This document shows positions 1 through 6,253 of a stretch of 8,507 nucleotides of DNA, piece after piece. Origin of the DNA: Sphingomonadaceae bacterium (lineage in GTDB: Bacteria > Pseudomonadota > Alphaproteobacteria > Sphingomonadales > Sphingomonadaceae); NCBI GenBank assembly GCA_019454625.1, contig JACFNY010000069.1, positions 1-8,507 on the forward strand, read 5' to 3'. A model generated the notes under the pieces. It saw only the letters and a list, made by a program, of their open reading frames with translations. It searched no databases and was not told where the DNA came from. Positions within the stretch are counted from its first letter, which is position 1. Every line of letters starts with the position of its first letter. A program made the translations under genes and the position numbers.

Positions 1-1
1 C

Positions 2-409
2 GTCGTCAACGGCGACCTGCACGGCGAGGTGCCGGACCGTTACGCCGACATGGTCGAGCGGGCGGCGATGGCCTGCGGACCGGTTGCCGCGGGCGGCCAC
101 TGGTTCGGGGTGATCATCGCCGACTGGAACTGGGCCGAGAAGGAGCTCGACGAGTCCGAGCGCCAAACCATGCTCGCGCTGGGCAGGCTGGCCGCCCTGG
201 CCGGCTCAGTCGAGCGCGCCACCCGCCAGCACGAGCGAGCGGGGCGCCTGAACGACCGGATCGGCCTGATCCGCGAGATCCACGACCAGGTGATCCAGCG
301 GCTCTTCGGGCTCTCCCTGGTGCTCGGCTCGGGCCAGGTGCTCAGCGAGGAGGAGCTGGCTCGCTGCGCGGGAGAGGTCAAGACGGTGCTGGGCGAGCTG
401 CGCGCCGCC
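2..409 (+). CDS. Partial GAF-domain sensor histidine kinase (interior fragment, both ends missing)
   Basis: The frame is open from base 2, so the true start lies before the window; the GTG at 29 is only an internal codon. About 136 codons remain. The first part (HWFGVIIADW, bases about 100-132) resembles the end of a GAF sensory domain. A charged linker follows, then a HisKA_3-type dimerisation and phosphoacceptor helix with REIHDQVIQRLFG; the likely phosphorylated histidine is the codon at 281-283. Proteins of this family autophosphorylate and pass the phosphate to a NarL/LuxR-type response regulator. The ATP-binding (HATPase_c) domain is absent because the frame runs into unrelated antisense mmsB sequence near base 410. 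The motif style is typical of Actinobacteria, unlike the rest of the window, and the GCGCG-type strings common further on are rare here. I infer a foreign fragment joined during assembly. The kinase family call is firm; signal and partner are unknown. Confidence 0.8.
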
Positions 410-412
410 CGC
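401..412. other. Chimeric junction between two unrelated truncated genes
   Basis: To the left, the + strand reads as a histidine kinase up to the end of GELRAA. To the right, the - strand reads as 3-hydroxyisobutyrate dehydrogenase up to VIHAGG. Both readings fail on the other side of these bases. The string cgcgccgcccgc fits both genes: it encodes RAAR on + and AGGA on -, matching what each family expects at that spot. A short shared string at the breakpoint is what assembly or amplification chimeras show. A genuine recombination event is possible but less likely, since no mobile element, target duplication or repeat borders it. Confidence 0.7.
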
Positions 413-889
413 GTGGATCACCGCCTTGCCCATGCGCGCGAGGATCGGCTCGGCGCGCGCGAACGCTTCGCCCGTGCCGCCGACCATGAAGGTGAGCGTG
501 CCGCCCGACGCCGCCGCGACGCCGCCCGAAACCGGCGCGTCGACCATCGCGAACCCCTTCGCGGTCGCCGCCTCGACGACCTTGCGCGCCGTCGCCACGT
601 CGATCGTCGAGCAGTCCATGAACAGCGCGCCCGGCTTCGCGGCGCCGAACACGTCGCCGTTGTAGACGGCCTCGACGTGCTTGCCCGCGGGCAGCATCGT
701 CACCACCGCGTCGGCGCCCGAAACGGCTTCGGCGGCGCTCGCCGCAACGGCGCAGCCATCGCCCTTGGCACGCGCGAGCGCGTCGGCGCTGAGATCGAAG
801 GCGCACACGGCGTATCCCGCCTTCGCAAGGTTCGCCGCCATGCCCGAGCCCATGTTGCCGAGCCCGATGAACGCGATTGTCTCCGCCAT
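404..889 (-). CDS. mmsB: 3-hydroxyisobutyrate dehydrogenase, N-terminal part only
   Basis: This enzyme oxidises 3-hydroxyisobutyrate to methylmalonate semialdehyde with NAD+ in valine degradation, in the cytoplasm. The protein starts at the ATG at 889, preceded by a strong Shine-Dalgarno (AAGGGGAGA, 895-903) five bases upstream. Residues 7-14 (FIGLGNMG) are the dinucleotide-binding GxGxxG turn of the Rossmann fold. DAPVSGG at 117-123 is the conserved substrate-binding signature, followed by GGTLTFMVGG. The sequence is normal up to VIHAGG at about residue 162. It then changes into antisense of the kinase fragment, so the all-helical C-terminal domain and the catalytic lysine (in the family's GxxxKxxNN region) are missing; the family is usually near 295 residues. 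The loss coincides with the chimeric junction, so the intact gene probably exists in the source organism. Related beta-hydroxyacid dehydrogenases such as tartronate semialdehyde reductase share these motifs, so the exact substrate is less certain than the family. Confidence 0.85.
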
Positions 890-918
890 GCCGATCTCCC
901 CTTCGTCTTCTCGATGGG

Positions 919-935
919 GCACGGTCTAGCCGTGC
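919..935. repeat. Short inverted repeat upstream of mmsB (possible operator or leader hairpin)
   Basis: GCACGG (919-924) and CCGTGC (930-935) form a perfect 6-base inverted repeat around a 5-base centre (TCTAG). It lies between the upstream terminator and the mmsB ribosome-binding site, about 30 bases before the start codon, in the only space available for an mmsB promoter. It could be a repressor site or a hairpin in the leader. No run of T follows on either strand, so it is not a terminator. I found no convincing -35/-10 pair nearby. Confidence 0.35.
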
Positions 936-948
936 GGAGCGGCAAAAG

Positions 949-984
949 AAAAGGCCCGGCGCGTCGAAACGCACCGGGCCTTTT
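949..984 (-). terminator. Rho-independent terminator of the Bax inhibitor-1 family gene
   Basis: AAAA plus GGCCCGG (949-959) pairs with CCGGGCC plus TTTT (974-984). Inside, GCGT (961-964) pairs with ACGC (969-972) around a CGAA tetraloop, leaving one C/A mismatch. Read on the minus strand the stem is followed by a T-rich run (TTTTCTTTT), giving a classic intrinsic terminator 24 bases after the stop codon at 1008. The + strand also has five Ts after the stem, so it could stop transcription in both directions. It separates this gene from mmsB. Confidence 0.85.
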
Positions 985-1007
985 TGCAGTCCGTAGCTGC
1001 GAAAATG

Positions 1008-1736
1008 CTATTCGCGGTTGCCGAACAGCTGCAGCAGGAACATGAACATGTTGATGAAGTCGAGGTAGAGCGACAACGCGCCCATCACCACGGCCTTGCC
1101 GACGAAGTCGCTGCCCGCGACCTGGAAGTACATGGTCTTGATGCGCTGCGTGTCGTAGGCGGTGAGACCCGCGAAGATCAGCACGCCGATCACCGAGATG
1201 GCGAACTGCATCACCGACGAGCCGAGGAAGATGTTCACCACGCTCGCGATGATGAGGCCGATGAGGCCCATCACGAGGAACGTGCCGAAGCCCGACAGGT
1301 CCTTCTTCGTCGTGTAGCCGAACAGGCTGAGGCCCGCGAAGGCGCCCGCCGTGATGAAGAACATGCGCGCGATCGACGTACCCGTGAAGGTCAGGAAGAT
1401 CGTCGACAGCGACAGGCCCATCACCGCCGCGAAGGCCCAGAACACGCCCTGCGCCGCCGGCGTGGAAAGCTTGTTGATGCCGAAGCTCAGCACCATCACG
1501 AAGCCGAGCGGCGCCAGCATCAGCACCCACGCGAGCAGCCCGCCCTGCGCGAAGACCTGCGCGGCCATGCCGCTGTTCGCGAACAGCAGGGCGACGATGC
1601 CCGAAAGCAACACGCCGGAGGCCATGTAATTGTAGACCGACAGCATGTATTTGCGAAGGCCGGCATCGAAAACGACACCTTCGGCCGTTGTCGCCGGGCG
1701 ACCGTAAGCCAGGCGAGGATCCGTCTGGTTCACCAT
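1008..1736 (-). CDS. Bax inhibitor-1 (BI-1)/YccA family inner-membrane protein
   Basis: A hydrophobic protein of 242 residues with about seven predicted membrane helices in the inner membrane, the normal size and topology of the BI-1/TMBIM (UPF0005) family. The soluble N-terminus ends in FDAGLRKYMLSVYNYMASGV, the usual lead into helix 1. Near the C-terminus, GLTAYDTQRIK is the family signature, and the last helix holds YLDFINMFMFLLQLFG. The aspartates in TAYD and YLDF correspond to the di-aspartyl pair that controls pH-dependent calcium leak in the Bacillus homologue YetJ. In E. coli, YccA is a substrate and modulator of the FtsH protease. Which role applies here cannot be told from sequence. 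I chose the ATG at 1736 because GGGAGAG lies eight bases upstream; the GTG at 1745 would sit directly against that site. It is bounded by its own promoter candidate and terminator, so it is probably a single-gene unit. Confidence 0.9.
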   Translation of the reverse strand: MVNQTDPRLAYGRPATTAEGVVFDAGLRKYMLSVYNYMASGVLLSGIVALLFANSGMAAQVFAQGGLLAWVLMLAPLGFVMVLSFGINKLSTPAAQGVFWAFAAVMGLSLSTIFLTFTGTSIARMFFITAGAFAGLSLFGYTTKKDLSGFGTFLVMGLIGLIIASVVNIFLGSSVMQFAISVIGVLIFAGLTAYDTQRIKTMYFQVAGSDFVGKAVVMGALSLYLDFINMFMFLLQLFGNRE

Positions 1737-1755
1737 TTCATCCACTCTCCCATTT

Positions 1756-1770
1756 GCCGGGTCATCCGGC
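1756..1770. repeat. Small inverted repeat in the BI-1 gene leader
   Basis: GCCGG (1756-1760) and CCGGC (1766-1770) surround GTCAT. If the promoter at 1781-1809 is right, this 5-base-pair hairpin lies in the short 5' leader, about 20 bases before the start codon and just upstream of the ribosome-binding site. It might affect mRNA stability, or it may be chance in GC-rich DNA. It has no T tract. Confidence 0.25.
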
Positions 1771-1780
1771 TTGCCCCGGT

Positions 1781-1809
1781 AATATCGGGTGGTTTGGCCG
1801 CAGCTTCAA
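1781..1809 (-). promoter_or_regulatory. Candidate sigma-70-type promoter for the BI-1 family gene
   Basis: On the minus strand, TTGAAG (1804-1809, 4 of 6 to TTGACA) and GATATT (1781-1786, 4 of 6 to TATAAT) are separated by exactly 17 bases. The site lies in the 92-base gap between the ybbP stop and the BI-1 start, a locally AT-richer stretch. It would give a leader of about 40 bases. No terminator was seen after ybbP, so some read-through from ybbP is also possible. Confidence 0.5.
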
Positions 1810-1828
1810 GGAAAACCGGACGAATTCA

Positions 1829-4330
1829 CTATAAATTCCTGAGCGCGCGCGCCGGACGCGCACCGAGCGCGCTCCACGATCCGACGAGGCTGAGCAGGAG
1901 AATCGCCGCTGCGCCGAGCACGACGGTGAGGATCACCGGCGACCAGACCGGCAGCCAGTCCAGCTCGAAAACCTGCGTCACCACGTACCAGCCGCTCGCC
2001 GTGCCGAGCGCGAAGGCGATGGCCGAGAGAATGAGCGCGAGCAGCGCATATTCGGCGAGCAGGCTGAGAAGCACCTGGCCCCGCGTCGCGCCCAGCACCT
2101 TCAGCATCACCGAATCATAGATGCGCGCGCGCCGCGCCGCCGCGATCGCGCCGACGAGGACGGCGATCCCCGCCGCGATGGCGACCGAGGCGGCGGCGCG
2201 CACCGCCGTCGACATCTGGCCGAGCAGCGCCCCCGCGTTCGCGATGACGTCGCCGACGCGGATCACCGAGGCGGACGAGAACGCCCGCACCACGGCGCGC
2301 GAGACGGCGGGCACCTCATCGGGCGAAACGACGACCGTCGCCATATAGCTGTGCGGCGCGCTTTCGATGAGGCCGGGCGAATAGACGAGCGCGAAGTTGA
2401 AGCCGAGCGAATCCCAGTTGATCTCGCGAAAGCTCGCAATGGTCGCGGGAAGATCGACGCCGAGCACCGAGACGGTGATGGTGTCGCCGACCTTGAGCCC
2501 GAGCGCCTCGCCCACCTCGGCGTCCAGCGAGACGAGCTGCGGCCCAGCGTAGTCTTCCGGCCACCATTCGCCGGAAACGATGCGGTTCCCGTCCGGCAGG
2601 CCCTGCGAATAGGTGAGGCCCCGGTCGCCGCGCAGGATCCATGCGCCTTCGGGCACGTCCTTCATCTCCGAAACGAGCGTGCCGTTCACGGCGACGACCG
2701 GTCCGCGCAGCGAGGGCACGATGCGGATCGAGGCGCCCGGCGCCGCGTCCAGCACGGTCTTCCTGAACGCGGCGGCCTCGCCCGAAGGAATGTCCACGAC
2801 GAACAAGCTCGGCGCCTCGCGCGGCAAGGCCTCGTCGATCTGACGCGAGAGGTTGGTTTCGATGACGGCGAGCGTCGCGAACAGCGTGAGGCCGAGCCCG
2901 AGCGCGACGACAAGCTGGCGCGTCATCGCGCCCGGCCTGTGGAGATTGCCGAGCGCGAGCCGCAGGAGCGGCTGCTTCGGGCGCGGCAGGCGGGCCGCAA
3001 GCGCCCGGATGCCGAGGGCAAGGACCGCGAGCAGCGCCATGAGCCCGAGGGCTGCGGCGATGAACGCAGCGGCGAACAGCGGCTCGCGCGCCTGCGCGAC
3101 GGCGATGGCGGCGATCACGAGCGCGGCCCCGACACTGAGCAGGGCGACGTCCAGCGGCGGACGGGCGATCCGCTCGACACCGGCGCGGAACAGGCGGGCG
3201 GCGGGAACGTCGCGCGCCTTCGCGAGCGGCCAGATCGCGAACGCCGCCGCCGCGAGCAGGCCGTAGAGGACCGCCGTGACGAGGGGCAGGGGATAGACGC
3301 CGAGTTCCGGCGGCACCGGGAGCGCGTCGCCCGCGAACGCCACCACGACCGCGGGCACAAACGCGCCCGCCGCGGCGCCCAGAACGACCGCGCCGAGCGC
3401 GACCAGCCCCACCTCGATCATGTAGATGCGGAAAATCGTCCGCGAATCCGCGCCGACGCTTTTCAGCGCCGCGATCGAACGCGTCTTGCCGTCGAGATAC
3501 GAGCCGACGCCGTTGCCGACGCCGACCCCGGCGACGAGCAGCGCCGTGAGGCCCACGAGCGTCAGGAACTGCCCCAGACGCTCGATGAAGCGCCGCGTGC
3601 CGGGCGCGCCGTTCGAGCGGTCCTGTATCCGCCACGCCGCGTCCGGGAAGCGTTCGTTCAGCGCCTCCGTCACGGAGTCGGGTGAGATGCCGGACGGCAG
3701 CTTCAAACGATAGTGGGTGCGGTAGAGGCTCCCCGGCTGGCGAAGCCCGGTTCGCTCCAGCGTTTCCATCGACATGAGCAGCGTCGGCCCGAGCGTGAAG
3801 CCTTCGCCGACCTTGTCCGGCTCCTCGGCGAGCACGCCGCTGATACGCACTGGCGTATCGCCGATCGTCACCGTGTCGCCGACACGCGCGCCGAGCCGGT
3901 CGAGCGCCGCCTGATCGACGACGAGACCGCTTGCTTTCAGGGCGTCCGCCAGCGGCAGGCCACTTTCGAGACGCACATTGCCATAGAAGGGATAGGTGCC
4001 GTCCACGGCCTTGAGCTCGCCGAGCACGCTCTCGGCACCGTCAAGCCGGCTCGCCATCGCGCGCATCCGCACCACTTCGCCGACCTCGCCGAAGCCGCGG
4101 AAGGCTGCCATCTCGGCGTCGCTCGCCTGCTGCTGCGTCAGCGTCACCTCGACATCGCCGCCGAGGATCGACTGGCCCTTCTCGGAGAGCGACGTGACGA
4201 TGGCCGTCGAGAGGCTGCCGACGCCCGCGAGCGCGGCGACGCCGAGGAACAGGCACACGGCCAGCAGCCGCAAGCCCGTAAGCCCGCCGCGCAGGTCTCG
4301 GAGCGCCAGTTTCAGCGGCAGACTGTTCAA
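1829..4330 (-). CDS. ybbP: FtsX/MacB-type ABC transporter permease, YbbP-like
   Basis: An 833-residue inner-membrane protein, close in size to E. coli YbbP. After an N-terminal helix (about residues 20-45) comes a large periplasmic domain (about 46-245). The first FtsX module follows with helices near 255-280, 305-335 and 348-370; its loop KTRSIAALKSVGADSRTIF is the conserved coupling segment. Further helices lie near 393-440 and 468-490, then a second periplasmic domain (about 495-705) and a second FtsX module (about 710-825) with MLKVLGATRGQVLLSLLAEY. About ten helices in two duplicated halves is the YbbP layout. Permeases of this superfamily move energy across the membrane (mechanotransmission) rather than form a channel. 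Translation seems to begin at a TTG whose bases overlap the ybbA stop (TTGA, 4327-4330), which implies translational coupling and a 1:1 complex with the ATPase. LolC/E-type lipoprotein extractors are the nearest alternative, but the length, duplication and tesA neighbour favour YbbP. Confidence 0.88.
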   Translation of the reverse strand: MNSLPLKLALRDLRGGLTGLRLLAVCLFLGVAALAGVGSLSTAIVTSLSEKGQSILGGDVEVTLTQQQASDAEMAAFRGFGEVGEVVRMRAMASRLDGAESVLGELKAVDGTYPFYGNVRLESGLPLADALKASGLVVDQAALDRLGARVGDTVTIGDTPVRISGVLAEEPDKVGEGFTLGPTLLMSMETLERTGLRQPGSLYRTHYRLKLPSGISPDSVTEALNERFPDAAWRIQDRSNGAPGTRRFIERLGQFLTLVGLTALLVAGVGVGNGVGSYLDGKTRSIAALKSVGADSRTIFRIYMIEVGLVALGAVVLGAAAGAFVPAVVVAFAGDALPVPPELGVYPLPLVTAVLYGLLAAAAFAIWPLAKARDVPAARLFRAGVERIARPPLDVALLSVGAALVIAAIAVAQAREPLFAAAFIAAALGLMALLAVLALGIRALAARLPRPKQPLLRLALGNLHRPGAMTRQLVVALGLGLTLFATLAVIETNLSRQIDEALPREAPSLFVVDIPSGEAAAFRKTVLDAAPGASIRIVPSLRGPVVAVNGTLVSEMKDVPEGAWILRGDRGLTYSQGLPDGNRIVSGEWWPEDYAGPQLVSLDAEVGEALGLKVGDTITVSVLGVDLPATIASFREINWDSLGFNFALVYSPGLIESAPHSYMATVVVSPDEVPAVSRAVVRAFSSASVIRVGDVIANAGALLGQMSTAVRAAASVAIAAGIAVLVGAIAAARRARIYDSVMLKVLGATRGQVLLSLLAEYALLALILSAIAFALGTASGWYVVTQVFELDWLPVWSPVILTVVLGAAAILLLSLVGSWSALGARPARALRNL

Positions 4331-5046
4331 GCCGCAGCCTCGCTCGCTGCACGGTCGCGCACGATCCGGCCGTCGCGCATCTCGACGATACGGCCGCAGC
4401 GCGCGGCAAGCTCCGTGTCGTGGGTGATCAGCACCAGCGTCGTGCCCTGCGCCCGCTGCCGCTCGAACAGCAGCTCGACGATCTCGTGGCCGGTCGCGGC
4501 GTCGAGGTTGCCGGTGGGCTCGTCGGCGAAGAGGATGCCGGGGCGGGGCGCGGTGGCGCGCGCGATGGCGACGCGCTGCTGCTCGCCGCCCGAAAGCTGC
4601 GCGGGGTAGTGCGTCAGCCGGTGGCCGAGGCCAACCGCCTCCAGCTCTGCGCGTGCACGGCCTTCCGCGTCCGCGATCCCGGCCAGTTCCAGCGGTACGG
4701 ACACGTTCTCGAGCGCGGTCATCGTCGGCAGCAGGTGGAACGCCTGCAATACGATGCCGATGCGGCCGCGCCGTGCGCGGGCGAGCCCGTCCTCGTCGAG
4801 CGCGCCGAAATCCTGCCCCGCGACGGCGATGCGGCCGCCGCTCGCGCGTTCGAGGCCGGAGAGCACCGCCATCAGCGAGGACTTGCCAGACCCCGAAGGC
4901 CCGAGGATCGCAACGCTTTCGCCGCGCGCCACCGACAGGCTGACGCCGCGCAGGATTTCGACCGCGCCCGCGCCTTCGCCGAGCGTGAGGGTGACATCGC
5001 GCGCATCAATCACGATATTGGAAGGCGACAGGGAGATATCGTTCAA
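4327..5046 (-). CDS. ybbA: ABC transporter ATP-binding protein, YbbA-like
   Basis: A 239-residue cytoplasmic ATPase with every motif intact: Walker A GPSGSGKSS (49-57), Q-loop glutamine 101, signature LSGGEQQR (151-158), Walker B ILFADE with catalytic Glu176, D-loop NLD (180-182) and switch His209 in LITHD. It is of the MacB/LolD subfamily that powers FtsX-type permeases, here the overlapping ybbP. The start is probably the TTG at 5046, giving MNDISLSPSN before the first strand. Its ribosome-binding site is weak (GCGGA about five bases upstream). An in-frame GTG at 5013 would shorten the protein by 11 residues but has no better site. tesA diverges 11 bases away, so the ybbA promoter must lie inside the tesA coding region. 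In E. coli the same gene trio is arranged likewise. The family is certain; the YbbA rather than LolD assignment rests mainly on the neighbours. Confidence 0.9.
   Translation of the reverse strand: MNDISLSPSNIVIDARDVTLTLGEGAGAVEILRGVSLSVARGESVAILGPSGSGKSSLMAVLSGLERASGGRIAVAGQDFGALDEDGLARARRGRIGIVLQAFHLLPTMTALENVSVPLELAGIADAEGRARAELEAVGLGHRLTHYPAQLSGGEQQRVAIARATAPRPGILFADEPTGNLDAATGHEIVELLFERQRAQGTTLVLITHDTELAARCGRIVEMRDGRIVRDRAASEAAA
4991..5019 (+). promoter_or_regulatory. Candidate tesA promoter inside the ybbA coding region
   Basis: GTGACA (4991-4996, 5 of 6 to TTGACA) and GATATT (5014-5019, 4 of 6) are 17 bases apart. The -10 element is identical to that proposed for the BI-1 gene. It would start transcription near 5026 and leave a leader of about 32 bases ending in the tesA ribosome-binding site. 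It lies inside the first codons of ybbA on the opposite strand. Confidence 0.45.
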
Positions 5047-5051
5047 GGGGA
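5045..5051 (+). promoter_or_regulatory. Ribosome-binding site fixing the tesA start
   Basis: AAGGGGA ends six bases before the TTG at 5058. No in-frame ATG or GTG occurs before the signal-peptide core, so this site is the main reason to place the tesA start at a TTG. Its first two bases belong to the start codon of ybbA on the other strand, so the translation signals of the two genes physically overlap. Confidence 0.65.
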
Positions 5052-5057
5052 TCCGCT

Positions 5058-5723
5058 TTGTCCGGTTCGTGCAAGTCCCGTATTTATGGGGACGCCGCGC
5101 GCTTTGTCCAAGCCGCGATTGGCGCTTTTCTGCTGTTGTTCGTCGGCGCGAGTCCGTCGCTTGCCGAAACGCGCGTCATCGTCGCCTACGGCGATTCGCT
5201 GATGGCGGGGTATCAGCTGAAACCGGGCGAGGGCTTCGCGCCGCAGCTCGAAAAGGCGCTGAAGGCGAAGGGCATTTCCGCGCGCGTGGTGAGCGGCGCG
5301 GTTTCCGGCGACACCACCGCCGCAGGCAAGGCGCGCATGGCGTGGGTGCTCGGCGGGCTCAAGACGAAGCCCGATCTCGTCATCCTCGGCCTCGGCGCCA
5401 ACGACATGCTGCGCGGCCTGCCGCCCGCCGAGGCGCGCGCCAACCTCGATGCGATGATCGCCGGGTTCAGGAAGCGCGGCAGCAAGGTGCTCATCGCCGG
5501 TATGCTGGCCACGCCCAACATGGGGAAGGCCTATGCGGCGGACTTCAACGGCATGTACCCGGCGCTGGCGAAGAAGCACGGCGTGCCGCTCTATCCGTTC
5601 TTCATGAAGGGCGTCGTCGCGAACAAGGCACTGCTGCTCGGTGACGGGATGCACCCCAATCCGAAGGGCGTTGCCGTGATCGTGCAGGGCATATTGCCGA
5701 GCGTCGAAGCGGCGCTCCGCTAG
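5058..5723 (+). CDS. tesA: Secreted SGNH hydrolase: acyl-CoA thioesterase I / lysophospholipase L1 / arylesterase
   Basis: A 221-residue periplasmic esterase. Residues 1-36 form a signal peptide with arginine 15, a hydrophobic core (AAIGAFLLLFVGA) and an SLA|ET cleavage site. The SGNH blocks are all present: AYGDSLMAG with nucleophile Ser47; the VSGDTTAAG block with Gly84; GANDMLRG with Asn115; and DGMHPNPKG with Asp196 and His199. The spacing matches E. coli TesA (Ser10, Asn73, Asp154, His157 in the mature enzyme) apart from a small insertion. Enzymes of this type hydrolyse acyl thioesters, lysophospholipids and aryl esters. Divergence from ybbA-ybbP suggests work with that ABC complex on membrane-derived or hydrophobic esters. 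The start is a TTG. The stop overlaps the thpR start by one base, so both are likely one transcript. The natural substrate cannot be told from sequence. Confidence 0.93.
   Translation: MSGSCKSRIYGDAARFVQAAIGAFLLLFVGASPSLAETRVIVAYGDSLMAGYQLKPGEGFAPQLEKALKAKGISARVVSGAVSGDTTAAGKARMAWVLGGLKTKPDLVILGLGANDMLRGLPPAEARANLDAMIAGFRKRGSKVLIAGMLATPNMGKAYAADFNGMYPALAKKHGVPLYPFFMKGVVANKALLLGDGMHPNPKGVAVIVQGILPSVEAALR
5083..5111 (-). promoter_or_regulatory. Candidate ybbA-ybbP promoter inside the tesA coding region
   Basis: On the minus strand, TTGGAC (5106-5111, 3 of 6) and CATAAA (5083-5088, 4 of 6) stand 17 bases apart. Transcription would start near 5076, about 30 bases before the ybbA TTG. The AT-rich -10 stretch is out of keeping with the surrounding GC-rich coding sequence, which supports a regulatory role. 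The -35 match is weak. Confidence 0.4.
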
Positions 5724-6253
5724 TGCACCGCCTGTTCGTCGGCATCGACCTGCCGCAGCAGGTGAAGGCGATGCTCACCGCGCGCATGGGCGGCGTGCTC
5801 GGCGCGCGCTGGCAGAGCGCGGCGCAGCTCCACCTGACGCTGCGCTTCATCGGCACGGTCGATACGCACACCGCCAACGCCGCCGCCGAGGCGCTGGCGA
5901 CGATCCGCGCGCGCGCGTTCGACCTGTCCATCGGCCGCCCCGGCATCTTCGAGCGCAAGGGCCGCGTCGAGACCCTCTGGGTCGGCGTCGAGCCGCAGGA
6001 GCCGGTGAAGACACTGCACAACAAGGTCGACCGCGCGCTCCAGCTTGTCGGCATCGCGCCCGAAACGCGAACCTATCTGCCCCACGTCACGCTGGCGCGT
6101 TTCTCCGGCACGGCGGGTCCGCTCGACGCGTTCCTGCGCGAAAGCGCTCCGTCGGTCTCCTTCACGGTGGATACGATCAGCCTGTTCGAAAGCCGCCTCA
6201 CCACCGAGGGCGCGGACTACAACGTCGTCGCGCGCTGGCCGCTGATCGCCTGA
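5723..6253 (+). CDS. thpR: RNA 2',3'-cyclic phosphodiesterase (2'-5' RNA ligase family)
   Basis: A 176-residue cytoplasmic enzyme of the 2H phosphoesterase superfamily, of usual length. The two HxTx motifs that form the active site are intact: HLTLRF with His37 and Thr39, and HVTLARF with His121 and Thr123. The opening RLFVGIDLP and the first-motif context LRFIG are typical of the ThpR group. The enzyme opens RNA 2',3'-cyclic phosphates to 2'-phosphates and can ligate tRNA halves through 2'-5' bonds in vitro; its cellular role is not well known. It begins at a GTG that shares one base with the tesA stop (TAGTG) and has no clear Shine-Dalgarno of its own, so translation probably depends on ribosomes finishing tesA. 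Its last 37 bases overlap the convergent phosphatase gene. Confidence 0.92.
   Translation: MHRLFVGIDLPQQVKAMLTARMGGVLGARWQSAAQLHLTLRFIGTVDTHTANAAAEALATIRARAFDLSIGRPGIFERKGRVETLWVGVEPQEPVKTLHNKVDRALQLVGIAPETRTYLPHVTLARFSGTAGPLDAFLRESAPSVSFTVDTISLFESRLTTEGADYNVVARWPLIA

Noticed and set aside
29..1045. A 338-codon + strand open frame from the kinase into the mmsB/BI-1 region
   Set aside because: Only the part before base 410 looks like a protein family. The rest is an arginine-rich antisense reading of mmsB, its upstream region and the terminator. It is a product of the chimeric join, not a fusion protein.
984..2120. A 378-codon + strand frame rich in His, Glu and Arg across the BI-1 gene and the end of ybbP
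   Set aside because: It runs antisense through a well-conserved membrane protein, a promoter gap and the ybbP end, with a histidine-rich composition typical of antisense shadows.
2316..3685. Two long overlapping open frames of about 440 codons within ybbP, one on each strand
   Set aside because: Both are rich in Arg, Ala, Gly and Glu with no motifs, whereas the ybbP frame shows complete FtsX modules and membrane helices.
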